Source: Acidimicrobiia bacterium
Lineage (GTDB): Bacteria; Actinomycetota; Acidimicrobiia; Spongiisociales; ZC4RG35
NCBI GenBank assembly: GCA_013812505.1
Contig: JACCTH010000008.1
Span: 1-61,145, forward strand
Reading direction: 5' to 3'
Length of the DNA stretch: 61,145 nucleotides
Shown: piece by piece, positions 8,261 through 19,300 of the stretch
Numbering within the stretch: position 1 is the stretch's first letter
Layout of the letters: each line of letters starts with the position of its first letter
The notes under the pieces: generated by a model
Databases searched by the model: none
Told to the model about the DNA's origin: nothing
What the model saw: only the letters and a program-made list of their open reading frames with translations
Made by a program: the position numbers and the translations under genes

Positions 8261-8565
8261 GCCAATAGTACCTTCCTCGTCGAACCGCTCGCGGGGCTAG
8301 TGAGCCATGGCACTCCGCGAAAGCAACGCCACGGGTCGCAAAATCGCCGCAAGCTGCTCGAGAGATTGCAAAGTCGCCCACAGCAGCGCGTCGACCGCAT
8401 CCATATACTGGACTCAGTTGAAGCCTGACCACGGCACATTCGACTGATGGCTATTTAGGAGCGCTGACGGCTAGCCGCATCTCGCAGTCACACGAACGCA
8501 GGCCGAGGCGGCAAGCGGCCTCTGGCCTATATCCCCTGGGGGTCTGGCTGGTCGCGTTAACCATT

Positions 8566-9306
8566 TTGGTCCTCTACGCAGGTATTGAGGTGTGGCAGGC
8601 CATAGAAGCAATGCCCGCTCCGCCAGATAGTGACGCGGTCGCCACGGCGGCGCTCCCGAGTGCGTCCATCGCTCTATTCGGAGGCTGGGCAGAATGGCGT
8701 CTCCACGTCGGAGGCGCCCTTCTACTTCTCAGTCTTCTGTTTGGCGTAGTTGGCAGCCAGATCCATGTCTTGTCCTCGTTCGCGTACCACATCGGTCGAC
8801 GAACCTTCGACAACAGCTGGCGCTGGTGGTATGTGATCCGTCCCCTTGTCGGAGGCCTCTTGGGGGTGGGGGTTTATGCGTTGGCACGGGCGGGCCTCGT
8901 GGCGACGACGGCCAGCCTCGATGGAGCGAACGTTTTCGGCTTCGCCGCGATTGCAGTGGTTGTCGGTCTCTTTTCAGAACGTGCGACTCGTCGACTCGCT
9001 GCCGTCGCGGACGCCTTGTTCGACTCCGCAGCTGAGGAGGCGCGTGGCGCCATACTGAGCCGCGTTGAACCCGCCACGCTCGCCGTAGGGACCGACACGA
9101 TCAGAATTGTTCTGCACGGTGAGCGACTGGCAACAGTGGAGGCTGTTCAGGTCGGCGATGAACGGATCGAGGATGTAGAGGCGACGCCAGTCTCGGTTTC
9201 TTTCACCCTCCCAGACACTCAGCGGCAAACGGCGGGGGACTATCAGATCACGGCCATTTTGGAGGACGGATCTAGCACCAACGTCAAGACTCTGAGGGTC
9301 GGCTAG
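8566..9306 (+). CDS. membrane protein with C-terminal IPT/TIG-like Ig domain
   Basis: At least 246 residues. Hydrophobic helices lie at about 48-68, 92-112 and 122-137, followed by a short helical linker and one Ig-like domain (about 163-246, ILSRVEPATLAVGT...IRIVLHG) of the IPT/TIG kind. The TTG start at 8566 falls inside the first hydrophobic segment. The same frame is open and plausibly coding upstream, with an Arg-rich stretch before the helix, back to an AGGAG near 8457, but no ATG, GTG or TTG is available there. So the true start is unresolved (non-standard or lost). It shares its architecture with the broken gene at 6348-6880. The Ig domain probably faces outward. Role unknown. Confidence 0.6.
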   Translation: MVLYAGIEVWQAIEAMPAPPDSDAVATAALPSASIALFGGWAEWRLHVGGALLLLSLLFGVVGSQIHVLSSFAYHIGRRTFDNSWRWWYVIRPLVGGLLGVGVYALARAGLVATTASLDGANVFGFAAIAVVVGLFSERATRRLAAVADALFDSAAEEARGAILSRVEPATLAVGTDTIRIVLHGERLATVEAVQVGDERIEDVEATPVSVSFTLPDTQRQTAGDYQITAILEDGSSTNVKTLRVG

Positions 9307-9496
9307 CGCCCACGCGGGACGCCCATGCCTTCTGACGAAGAACGACGCGCTAGTTCGCGAACAGCGTGCACGCGCCTGCTTCCTTTCAGCCAGAACGTTT
9401 GCGCGAAGCCAAGTCCATTTAGCCAACGACACGCTCTCACAATCCGACTGATGATCGGCTGCGTGGCGTTCCCTACTTATCAACCTGATGTAGCGG

Positions 9497-11199
9497 TTGG
9501 CTCTTCGGCTCAATCGCTATCGTCGGTCGTATGACAGCGGACTTCAGGCTGTGGCGCAATGGCGATCGGCCGAGTGGAATACCGGACTGCTCGAAGGCTC
9601 GAGAGTGGCAGAAGACTCCCACCTAGTCCAAAGGGCGATTGGGGTTGCGATCTCCGGTGGAGGTCACCGGGCTGCGCTCTGGGGAGCCGGAGTTCTCATC
9701 TATCTCGTCGACAAAGGACTAAACCAACAGGTCACGACTATTGCTTCCGTCTCGGGCGGTTCGATCGTTAACGGTGTGGTCGGGCTCGAGTCGGACTTCC
9801 GCCATACACACGGAACCGACTTTCGTGCAGCCATCCGAGCAATGCTTGAGCACATCGCGACCGATGGGCTGTTCTTCTACGGCTCCCAGACCAACGCGTA
9901 TCTTGCCGCCACCTTCGGTCTGGCCACCTTGGCCGCTGCTTCGTGGGGTCTCGTTGCCGGAATCCTGGCTTGGCAGGCGCTGGTCTTCGCGTGCCAGCGA
10001 TTTGGGAAGTTGCTCGATCGGAACTTCGACACGCTCAGCCTGGCGCCAGCAGGGGTTGCGCTGACTTTGGCGTTCGCTGGTTTGGCCTTCGGTGCCTACG
10101 CGTATGCAAAGCAATGGACCTGGTCGGTGGCCTGCTTTGTCTGGCGGGTGTCGGAATCGGCATTGGGCTCGTCGTCGTTGACCAGAAGGCAACGGAGTTC
10201 GGTTGGCCGTTGCTTCCGGCTCTCGCCACCGCCTCGATTGCCGCTGTGGTGACGGCGGCCTTGGCGCTAGTCGCTTTTGGTCGGCGGAGCCGGGTTGCGG
10301 AGAAGGCGATGCGCCAAGTCCATTTCGGTGACAAACCGCTCAGCGATCTGGGGTCAAAAGGGCAGGACGACCGGGTTAGCCACATAATTTGCGCGACCGA
10401 GATTCAGTCTGGTCTGCATGCCTTCTTCAGCGACGGCTTCATGTATTCATATGTCTTCGGTATCAGCTCGAACACACATTCAGTACCCCTGGCCTTCGCG
10501 GTCCAAGCGTCCACAGCCCTGCCTGGAGGGTTCGCTCCTCGTCGCCTGCCAACCAAGAGTCTGGGTTTCCAAAGCGCCGGGGAGCTAACCGTCGGTTACC
10601 GACGCCAGCCCCTGATCCTCATGGATGGCGGCGTTTACGACAATATGGCTGACCAATGGTTCGTCGGGCTCTCAGACCGTCGCGACCGCTGGCCGAATGA
10701 ATTCTCAAGCCGCATTGAACCAGTCGATCATCTCATCGTGGCCAATGCGTCGACTGGCTGGGTGTGGCAGCCCCTCGGGTGGCTGGCCCAGACCATCCAC
10801 ACGGTTCGGGAGGCGGCAGCTTTGGGTCGAATCTTTGGCGTTCTCTATAACACCTTGGGTCGCAGAAGGCGCTCTCATCTCAATGACCGTTGGCGATGCG
10901 ACGACTTCGGCGAAAAGGGCGTGTTCGTCGAGGTAAATGACGACCCGGAGCAGCGTGCACCCGACGCGCTTAGGCAGAGAGTCGCGGATATCGCACCCAC
11001 CGGTGGATGGCGGCCGCTCGTTGAGCGCAGTCGCGTCTATCCAACCGTGCTCCGTAAAGTGCCACGACAGACCTGCCTCGAGATCATGTGGCATGCGTAC
11101 GTCGTTACAGCGGTAACTCTTGCCCGCTTCTTTGCTGTGCCCACGTCCAACGAAGAAATTCCTACCTTTGATGCATTTTCAGCTCGCCTGCTCGATTGA
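9497..11199 (+). pseudogene. patatin-like phospholipase with membrane insert, one frameshift
   Basis: The first frame (9497 to about 10125) carries the patatin oxyanion motif ISGGGHRAALWGAG and the nucleophile elbow SVSGGS. The second frame (from about 10118 to 11199) carries the catalytic Asp in LMDGGVYDNM. Between them are hydrophobic segments (AGVALTLAFAGLAFGAYAYA, then GGLLCLAGVGIGIG) that join smoothly if the frame moves by -1 within about 10110-10130. Together they give a protein of about 565 residues with a complete Ser-Asp dyad and a membrane-inserted middle. Patatin enzymes cleave phospholipid acyl chains, and some are phage-defence effectors. Whether the shift is real decay, programmed or an assembly error cannot be told from sequence alone. 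Confidence 0.75.
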
Positions 11200-11212
11200 G
11201 CTCCGCTCTGTG

Positions 11213-11232
11213 ACCCGAGAAGAAACTCGGGT
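11213..11232. terminator. hairpin between convergent genes
   Basis: ACCCGAG (11213-11219) pairs with CTCGGGT (11226-11232) around AAGAAA. It lies between the 3' ends of the patatin gene and the giant-protein operon, where a bidirectional terminator is expected. No long T-run is present on either side. Confidence 0.4.
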
Positions 11233-11294
11233 TGTCTTCACGGTCGAAAGTGGGGAGCGTAAGGGGGCGTCGGATTTCCCGCTGCGTGTGCTGG

Positions 11295-13286
11295 TCATTC
11301 GTCGATCGTCGCGGTCGCCCAGATCTCCGGCGTCCAGCCGTGCCATCGGATCTGCCGGTTGCCTGGCGTGCCCTGCACCGGACAGCTTGTGTCGCCCATC
11401 TGGTCGATCACGACGATCCCGCTCGGGAGGCTGGTCGCAGGATCGTTCGGCATGTAGTGCGAGAAGATCGGTGAGTGTCCGATGCTGGTCGGTGCGCCGG
11501 CGCGCGTCTTGATCCGCTGATAAGCGGCATCGGTGTTCCAGAACTGCAGCACCGTGCCCGACGTCAGCTGCGTCAGCATGAGCCCGACGATCCGATCGGC
11601 GAACGCAGCCGTGGATTCACCGGCGTTGCGCACCGGATCGATCAGGTACGCGGGCGCGAGCCCGACGGAAAGCAGGGCACCCGCGGATCCTCGCCCGATG
11701 TGGGCGTCCGCAAAATTCCGTTTGGTGCCCTCGTTGCGGAACAGGTCGTCGCGCACCTGCCAGAGGTGATAGAACACCTGCCCCTGATCGAACATCGTCG
11801 TGCGATTTGTGCTGCCGCCGATGTTCTGCGCCGGCGCCGTCGTCGGGTAGAAAGCGCGCAGTATGTTCTCGAACTTGCGCGCGAGGCCCGGCGAGCCTGC
11901 GGGGCTCGGTTTGCCATCGATGATCTCTTTCTTGTCGCCGTGCGTACCGGCGAGCGCATCGTCGAGGAGCTTCTTCGTCGCCGCCAGCGTCTTCGACCCT
12001 TCAGCGACGAGGCGTCCGCCGCAGATGCGGTTGTCGATCAGCGCGCGCATCGTGCGCCGCAGCGAGAAGTAGGTGCACGCAGCCTCGTCGTTCGTGGGGC
12101 GCGCCGCATCGGCCAACATCTCGTCGACCATGAGCCTCCGCACGATGACGTGCGGCGTAGCCGTCGCGAGGTTATACGTCAGAGCCGCCGTGCCTGCGGG
12201 GACGCGCCAGACGTCGGCCATCGCGCCGTCGATGAACCGCAGCCCGCCGTTGATCGTGACGTTGATGACGGGCGCGCTCGGCGGCGACACTGCGGGCTGC
12301 TGCATGAGAAAGAACACGCCGTGCGCTGGCAGGCGCTGCTCCGCGAGCTTGGCCGCGCCGCTCGTCACGCGGATCGTGTTGGCCGGCAGGTGCACCGAGA
12401 AATTGTCAATCGGCTTCCAGGTCCGTGACACGCGTATCGGGAAATAGCGGGGCGCCGTTGGCCAGTCGGCGAGGATCGCGTCGGGCACCGCGGTGCCGGA
12501 CGCCGCGCCGAGCAGCTTTTCGCGCAACGTGCGGTAGACGTGGCGCGCGGGAATCACACCGTGCGAGCGGTGCGACGGGTCGGTTCGCGGAGTCGTGCCC
12601 GAGCTTCTGTCGAAAAGCCCATCCTTCGCATCCTGCGCCTTCTGCGTGCGCGCAACCGTCACTGTGAGGTTCGCCGTGCCGGTGCTGACAACGACGCGCG
12701 CCATGGGAAACCTCACCACGTCATCGTCGGCAGCGGCAGCGCCGAGGCGAAGCAGCGGCTTGAAGCGACCGTGCAGGAAGTGCGAGATCGCGTGCTTCGA
12801 CCATTGCGCATCGGTCTTCTTGATCTTGCCCGCCCCGGTGACGATGTCCTCCTTGAGCAGCCCGGTCGCCACCGTCGTAAACAGGAAGTCCTGCGTGATG
12901 TCGACCGGCCCGTACCAGAGCGTCGTGGGAACCACGCCGATCGGCGCCATCAGGGTGGCGAGCTCCTTCATCAGATTCACGTCCTCGAGCCGCACCATCA
13001 GCATGCCGCGCGTCTTCCAAAGTGAATAGTTGGCCGCGCTGACGTCCACCGGCAGCGGCATCACGCCTGCGGCGGCGGGATCGACTACGAACGTCACGCG
13101 CCCGGGGAACAGAGGCAGAACCTGCGGCGCCGTCGCTTGCACGCCGAACGTCAGCCGCAGGGCCTGCGGGTACGCTGCGCCAGCGCCGGGTGCAGTGGCA
13201 TATGCGACGTCGTCGGCGACGACCGTGGCCGCGGTGATGTTCGCCTGATCGGCGACCGGAAACAGGAAGCGCAGAAAGTCCCTCAT
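11295..13286 (-). CDS. large protein of unknown function, third gene of giant operon
   Basis: A 663-residue protein starting MRDFLRFLFPVADQAN. The start ATG (13286-13284) overlaps the stop of the preceding gene, so a longer upstream reading is not needed. I recognise no domain. The N-terminal third is beta-rich (ALRLTFGVQ, RVTFVVDPAAAG). The C-terminal half has Asn/His/Trp-rich segments (FDQGQVFYHLWQVRDDLF, IGHSPIFSHYMPND) that could form a catalytic or binding site. There is no signal peptide or membrane helix. Base composition is extremely GC- and CG-dinucleotide-rich, unlike the neighbouring caspase operon, which suggests a separate origin. Co-translation with the two larger proteins implies a shared complex. 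Confidence 0.7.
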   Translation of the reverse strand: MRDFLRFLFPVADQANITAATVVADDVAYATAPGAGAAYPQALRLTFGVQATAPQVLPLFPGRVTFVVDPAAAGVMPLPVDVSAANYSLWKTRGMLMVRLEDVNLMKELATLMAPIGVVPTTLWYGPVDITQDFLFTTVATGLLKEDIVTGAGKIKKTDAQWSKHAISHFLHGRFKPLLRLGAAAADDDVVRFPMARVVVSTGTANLTVTVARTQKAQDAKDGLFDRSSGTTPRTDPSHRSHGVIPARHVYRTLREKLLGAASGTAVPDAILADWPTAPRYFPIRVSRTWKPIDNFSVHLPANTIRVTSGAAKLAEQRLPAHGVFFLMQQPAVSPPSAPVINVTINGGLRFIDGAMADVWRVPAGTAALTYNLATATPHVIVRRLMVDEMLADAARPTNDEAACTYFSLRRTMRALIDNRICGGRLVAEGSKTLAATKKLLDDALAGTHGDKKEIIDGKPSPAGSPGLARKFENILRAFYPTTAPAQNIGGSTNRTTMFDQGQVFYHLWQVRDDLFRNEGTKRNFADAHIGRGSAGALLSVGLAPAYLIDPVRNAGESTAAFADRIVGLMLTQLTSGTVLQFWNTDAAYQRIKTRAGAPTSIGHSPIFSHYMPNDPATSLPSGIVVIDQMGDTSCPVQGTPGNRQIRWHGWTPEIWATATIDE

Positions 13287-16200
13287 GGCACAGTGACCTC
13301 CACGTCGTCGGTCGTCACGTGTTGGCGCGCGATCCACGCGCGCAGCTGGTAGGACCAAGTACCGGACGGCACGACCTCGCTGAACGACGCCGCGGGGCCC
13401 GGTAACGTCGCGACGGTGGAGTAGGCGTAGTGATCCGCCGGGCGCCGCCGGATCGCGACACCATCGTACGCATCGCCGTTGTCCCACGACAGCGACACCG
13501 TTCCGGCTCCCGGATCGACGTCAACCATGATCGCCGTCGGTCCGTCGAGCGGTGCGCGCAAGATCGCGCTTGCAACGCGGGTGACCGACGGCAGGCTCGA
13601 GATTTGGCGCTGCGCCGCGCCGGTCGGATCGATCGGATCGTCCACGCTACGCACGGCGCGAACGCGGTACTCGAACGGCGTCGATGGTGGCACGCCTTCG
13701 TGCAGGAACACGTAGCGGCCGTCGGCGGACGCATCGCTCACCGGCGTTCCGACGCCGCTCCACGCTGTGCTTCCCTTCTGGCGCTGTTCGACGACGAACT
13801 GCACGCGGTCGCGGTCGCCCGGCTGCGCCCATTCGATGCGAATCGCGCGATCGACGTCGGCGACCGCGCGCAGCAGGTTCGGCGGCGGGGGCGGTCGTAC
13901 GTCGGGAATGTAGATCGGGCCGATGACCGGCGAGAAGTCACCGGCGATGCCATTCAGCCCGACCGCACGGACGCGGTAGTACGAGCGCGTCGGTGCGCGG
14001 CCCGGAAGATGGTCCCGATACAGCGGCGCGAACACCTGGTTCGATCGCAGCGCGAACGCCTCCGGCTGTGCGGCCGCGAGCGCGCGACGGTCGGCGTCGT
14101 CGGCGGCGTCGTGCACACCGGTGATGCCGTCCTCGAGCGCGCGCCACACCTCGTAGCGTCCGATTCCCGCCATCGCGGCCCACGACACGTCGTAGGTCGC
14201 GCCTTCCGCGAACGTGGCGGCCGAGGTCGCCCACGTGCGGCGGTTCGGCACCCACGCATCGACGCCGACTGCTGGCGGAGGCGTCAGGCGCCGCGTCGAA
14301 AGCACGGCTGGCGTGCGAGCGCTCTCGTTGCCTCGCAGGTTGAGCAGCGCCGGGTCGGTCGCCGGCATGGTCGGGCTCGCGACATACTCGGCGCCGTCGG
14401 CTGCTGTGACGCCCAGTTCGAGCACGCCGGCCGTAAAGCCCGCTGGCGCGCTCGTCACCACTTCGATGACGTGGCGCGGGAACACGAGCGCGGGCGAGCC
14501 CGTGATCAACGCGTCGGGATCGGGGGCGGACCGCCAGCGATCCCACGCATCGCGTACCGGATCACCGTCGGCCGGCGTCTCAACCCGCCACTGGTTGCCA
14601 GGCAGTGGGAAGGCGTCAACTGAGTCGCGCAGCAGGTGCAGGTAGAGCCGCGTCGACTCTGCGGGCGCGGCTGCGTCGAAGCGAAGCGTCGTGCCCTGGG
14701 CGGCAACGATGGTTGTCGCGATCACCGGCCGTCGTGCGACGCGCAGGACACGCGTGCGTGGCGTCGGATGACCGGCAAAGATCACCAGCCCTGCCGCGCT
14801 TGCCGCAGGCACGTGCGCGCCTACCCGCCGCACGCGCATCGCGGCGTTGGCTCCGTTTGCGTGCGAGACGATCGGAAACTCCGCACCGCCGAGGCTGAGG
14901 CGCTGCCCCACGAATGCATCCGGTGCGGCCGCGATCCCCGCGATCACGAGATCGTAGTAGAGGACTCCGGCTGGGCCGGCGCTTTGCACGACGAGCGTGT
15001 TCGCGGCTAGGGGTGTCCACGATGCCGTGACGCGGAAGTCGACGACGTCCGGCGACACGAAGTCCTCGCCGGCCTCCCACAGGATCTCAAGCGGCACGCG
15101 GGCCGGCTCGCCGTGCCCGAGCACGAGCAATGGGCCGCCGCGGATGCGCACGCGCGGGCTCGCTGGTGCAAGGTCGTCGTGGTGGCGCACCTTGGTGCGC
15201 GTGTCGGTCGCGGACTCGACGCCGAGCAGATTCACGCCGCGGATCGCGTAGTGATAGTGCCCCTCGAGCGGCGGCCACGACATGCCCGGCAGATCGAGGT
15301 AGCTGGGGTCCGTCGGGCCCTGCAGCAAGTCCTCACCGGGCGTGAGCGGATCGAACTGCGCCGTCGCGGGCAGCAACGGCGTCACGAGCTTGCCGGCGGT
15401 GTCGCGGCCGTGCCCGAAGCGGCCAAGGCGATACAGAACGGGCCGGTAGCCGATCAGCGTCGTCTCGGGTGCGGGGCGTGCCCACGATAGGGCGCTGAAT
15501 GCGGCCGGTCCGCGAGGGACCAGCGCCGCGGTCGGAACGAGGTTGCCTTCGCTGTCGCGCGGCGACAGCTCCGCCGGGTGCGACCATTGGAGGTTCGCGA
15601 ACGCCGGATGCCCGACGGTGCCCGGAACACGATCGGCCGTGAGCCATGCGGGCGCCGACGGATCGCACGGGTCGATCGCGTGTTTCGGATCCGAGAGCGC
15701 GACGCACGAGCCTTCGCGCCAGTCGGCCTGGACTTCGTAGTGCAGCTCGCGATCGTCGTCGGCAAGGTGGTCGGTGGCGAGCCCGAACAGCATGGAGTAC
15801 TCGAAGCGAAGCGCGAGTGCGTTGAGGTAGTCGACACACTTGCGGCGGTAGAACGCGATGATCTCGGCGGCGATCGTCGCGTCGGCAAGCAGATCGCTGA
15901 TCGGCGCGGGGCTGCCCGCGGGCCAGAAGTGCCACGCCAGCGCGGGATCGGAGACGTGGAGCGCGCCGAAAACGTCGATCACCTTCTGCGCCAGGTCGAT
16001 CAGTTCGGCCGTGGGTGTGCGGGGGTCGGCGAGCCGCACGATGGGCAACAGGTAGCCGAGGTCCGTTTCGTCGATCGATGGGAACCACGGGCCGCGCAGC
16101 GGCTTGCGTGCATGCGCGTCGTCCGAAAAAGCGGGCCAGTTCGTCGACGCGGGTAGGAAGAACCTTCCGATGCTGAAATCGACGTTACCGCTGCGCCCTA

Positions 16201-16336
16201 CTCCGTACCCCTCGAGGGGGAACCCGAGGTCGGGCCGCGATGCCCAGCGCACACCGACGATCGGACGCACGTCGTCCGGCAGGGGTCTGCGCTTGCAAGC
16301 GATGATGTGGAGGTCTCGACCGGTGACGAGAATCAC
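13283..16336 (-). CDS. 1017-residue protein with C-terminal FN3 domains, second gene of giant operon
   Basis: The GTG start (16336-16334) overlaps the TGA of the upstream gene as GTGA. The N-terminal 350 residues are mixed and contain aromatic-rich conserved-looking stretches (DPALAWHFWPAGSP, FEYSMLFGLATDHLADDD). From about residue 650 onward come beta-sandwich repeats. Clear FN3-like strands are YDVSWAAMAGIGRYEVWRAL, then PPPPNLLRAVADVDRAIRIEW, and VSLSWDNGDAYDGVAIRRR near the end. There is no signal peptide or membrane helix. The frame is open for over 3 kb in very GC-rich DNA. Such FN3 arrays usually mediate protein or carbohydrate contacts. Specific function not recognised. Confidence 0.72.
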   Translation of the reverse strand: MILVTGRDLHIIACKRRPLPDDVRPIVGVRWASRPDLGFPLEGYGVGRSGNVDFSIGRFFLPASTNWPAFSDDAHARKPLRGPWFPSIDETDLGYLLPIVRLADPRTPTAELIDLAQKVIDVFGALHVSDPALAWHFWPAGSPAPISDLLADATIAAEIIAFYRRKCVDYLNALALRFEYSMLFGLATDHLADDDRELHYEVQADWREGSCVALSDPKHAIDPCDPSAPAWLTADRVPGTVGHPAFANLQWSHPAELSPRDSEGNLVPTAALVPRGPAAFSALSWARPAPETTLIGYRPVLYRLGRFGHGRDTAGKLVTPLLPATAQFDPLTPGEDLLQGPTDPSYLDLPGMSWPPLEGHYHYAIRGVNLLGVESATDTRTKVRHHDDLAPASPRVRIRGGPLLVLGHGEPARVPLEILWEAGEDFVSPDVVDFRVTASWTPLAANTLVVQSAGPAGVLYYDLVIAGIAAAPDAFVGQRLSLGGAEFPIVSHANGANAAMRVRRVGAHVPAASAAGLVIFAGHPTPRTRVLRVARRPVIATTIVAAQGTTLRFDAAAPAESTRLYLHLLRDSVDAFPLPGNQWRVETPADGDPVRDAWDRWRSAPDPDALITGSPALVFPRHVIEVVTSAPAGFTAGVLELGVTAADGAEYVASPTMPATDPALLNLRGNESARTPAVLSTRRLTPPPAVGVDAWVPNRRTWATSAATFAEGATYDVSWAAMAGIGRYEVWRALEDGITGVHDAADDADRRALAAAQPEAFALRSNQVFAPLYRDHLPGRAPTRSYYRVRAVGLNGIAGDFSPVIGPIYIPDVRPPPPPNLLRAVADVDRAIRIEWAQPGDRDRVQFVVEQRQKGSTAWSGVGTPVSDASADGRYVFLHEGVPPSTPFEYRVRAVRSVDDPIDPTGAAQRQISSLPSVTRVASAILRAPLDGPTAIMVDVDPGAGTVSLSWDNGDAYDGVAIRRRPADHYAYSTVATLPGPAASFSEVVPSGTWSYQLRAWIARQHVTTDDVEVTVP

Positions 16337-19300
16337 GACAGCCCTACCAGCGAAAACGCGACCACCTCGGGGGCGGCGTTCCCGGCGATGCTTAGCGAGG
16401 GCGCCACGGCGCGCTGCCACACAAGGCGTACCGCGAGGTCGGTGTTCGGCCACGTGCCGGACGACAGCCGCGCGAAAACGCGGGTACCGTCAACGTTCGC
16501 AACCAGAGTCGCCGCGTGGCCGTCGATCGTCACCGTCAGCCGGTGGCATGCGCCTAGCGGCTCGGGCGCTTCGAGGAGCACTGCGGACGTAGCGACGACA
16601 TCGGCAATCCGCGTGATCGTGAAGCGATCGACGTACGCGATCGTCTCCACGCCCGCTTCCCGCGCGAGCTCGTCGAACGTCGATACCGTAAGCGCACTGG
16701 CGGTTCGCGCTGGCGCGACGACGCGGTCGCGCGTCACGAGGTCGCTGAACGTGGTGTACGACGACGTCGCGAAGCCCCAAGAGTGCAGTGCGACCGCTGG
16801 TCGGGCATTAGAGACGAGGTGCGCGACGTATTGCGAGTTCGGCGTCAACGTCACGCCTAGGGTGGCGAGTGGCACGCGGATCAACGTGGTTGCATTCGCT
16901 GGCTGTGGCGGCCCGACGGGGCAGCCTCTTGCGGCGTTCGCGTCGCGGATCTCGTTCCACACTAGCTCGCCAAACGTGAGCTGGCGCGGGCTCGGCACCG
17001 CCACGGGCACGAGCAACACGTTGCCGTCGCTATCGCGCACCGGTTCGCCCTGTCCGTCGAACAGCCGCAGCACGAGCCGCTCGTCGACATCGCGGTACAG
17101 CAGCGGCACGTAGTCATCGACGAACTCCACCGCAAGGTCGTACGCAAGGAACACCGGGCGTGCGCCATCGCTCGGCACCACGCTCACGACGTAGCCGTCG
17201 AGCGCGCCGATGCGAGACGGCGGCGGGCCTATGCGGAAGCGCTTCACGATCGGCGGTAACGCTGCATCGGTGATCGTGCCGTCGGGATCCTTCAGCTGCG
17301 CGGTGTGTTGGAAGCGCAGCTCGTAGAGCTGCTCGGCGCTCAGTAGTTGCAGGTCGGGCGATACCGTCCACGCCTCGTTGCCCGTTGCCAACCCGCCGCG
17401 ATACGCGAGCTTCGACCAATCCCAGCGGCCGTGGCCGCGCGGGTAGCACAGCTCGACGGGCCGACACTTGCCCAGTTCGCGGTTCGAGATCGCGACGACG
17501 TAGCCGTCGCTCTGCGACTCCAAGATTGTGACGACGCGCGACTGCTCGCGATCCGGACATTCGAGCGCGAGCTCAGTGGTGGAGACGCGCATGTGCAGGC
17601 GGATGAGCAGCGCGTGATCGTCCCATGCGTACAACGATCCGTCGTCCAGCCAGCCGAAGCCGCGCTTAATGTGCTCGAGTGAGACGCAGGTGCGCGTCGG
17701 CTGCGGGACGTCGCAGTAATCGAGTTCGGCGCCGTCGAGGCCGCCGCCGGTGAGCGAGCCGTCGTCTGCCCAACGCTTCGACGACTGCAACCGCAGCGTC
17801 GTGTTCGGCTCGAGCGTCTCGCGCGCCCACGTGCCCCACGGCGTGATCGACTCCGCGGCGTGGTCCGGGTCACGGATCAGCGTCACGGCGTCGATACGAT
17901 ACGCCGCGCTCCAGCCCGAGCGCTCGCCGACGGTCATGAAGCCGCCGTCGTCGAGCTGGACGGCTTCATTGAACAGCCCTGTCGCGTCGATCATCGGCTT
18001 GCCGAAGTCGATCGACACGACGCTGTGCGGATGAATCGTGGGCACGCCCGCCTCCGGCAGCAGGCTGACTACGCCGGTGTCGAGCACCTCGGGCGGACCA
18101 GGCTCGCGATAGATGGTCCAGTGCCGCGGCGTCGCGGCGGCACGGCGGAATGGCGACTCGAGTTGGGGCGGATCCTCGCGCTTCCAGTCGAAGTCGAAGC
18201 TCTTGCAGACCTCCCAGAGCAGTGCCTCGACGCACGCCTCGACATGCACGTGCACGTCGAACGGTCGGCGCACCCGTGCGCGCGCCTGGCCAGTGAGCCC
18301 GAGCCCGACCGACAGGCCGCGATAGCCGGCTGCGATCCGACCCGACAGGGTCAGCGAGCCTTCCCACTGCGACGGCTCCCAGAACAGAGCCATCTCACCG
18401 CGTGCGGATCCTGTCGCCTCGACCCAGAAGCCGCCGCGCCGCTTTTCGAGGTGAACGTCGATTTGGACTCCGGTGACTACGCCGACGGGGTCGATCCGGA
18501 ACCAGAAGCCGGCCGTGAACAGCCACTCGTTGTCCCACTTCAGCGCCTTCGCGACGACGCGCTTGTCGTCCTCATCGCGGCCGATTTCGAGGTACCAGGC
18601 GGACGAATCGCTGAACGAAAAGAACGCGCGCGCCTTGCCCTCGACCGAGACGAGCGAAGGCATCTCCCAGCGCGCGGCGATGTCGATCGTCAGCGCCTCG
18701 TCGGCGGCGGTGTAGACCATCAGCGCATCGAGGGTGCCTTGCTGCGCGGTCGCCAGGTCGGGCTTCTTCTTCAGGAAGTTGGCGCGCGCCTGCAACAGGA
18801 TCGCGAGGTCGGGAAACGCGACGACGATCATTCCCTTAACGTTGAGCGCGTAGCCCTTGTCGGCGGTGCCGAGGATGATCCCGGCTCCGAGCGCGTTCTG
18901 TCCCGGCTGCGGCACCCACTTCTCGGCTTCGGTGACGCCGATCGGTGTACGCACGAACAGCTCGTAGTAGCGCTCGTCGATGGGCAGGCCGGCGTCGATG
19001 TCCAGCCGCATGTTGTATGCGAGCAAGCCCTGAAAGCCGTAGATCGAGAGGCCGGTCGCGCCGATCGGGATACCGGTCGGCAGTAACTTCGCGTCGGCGT
19101 ACAGATACATCGTGGTGAAGCCTCCAGCGGCCTGGCCGATGTCGACAGAGACGTCGATTGCCATGTCGAGTGTCGTCAGCTCAAGCGCGCCGCGCCCCCG
19201 GAAGCGCAGGCCGGAGGGCTCCTCGAGGTAGTCGACCGACACGTTCGCCATGAAGCTGCCGGGTACGCCGAACGCGAAACCAATGCCGGAGAAGCGAACA

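Noticed and set aside
13430-14623. Long plus-strand frames opposite the giant operon
   Set aside because: Arg/Ala-rich translations produced by the very GC-rich third positions of the real minus-strand genes.
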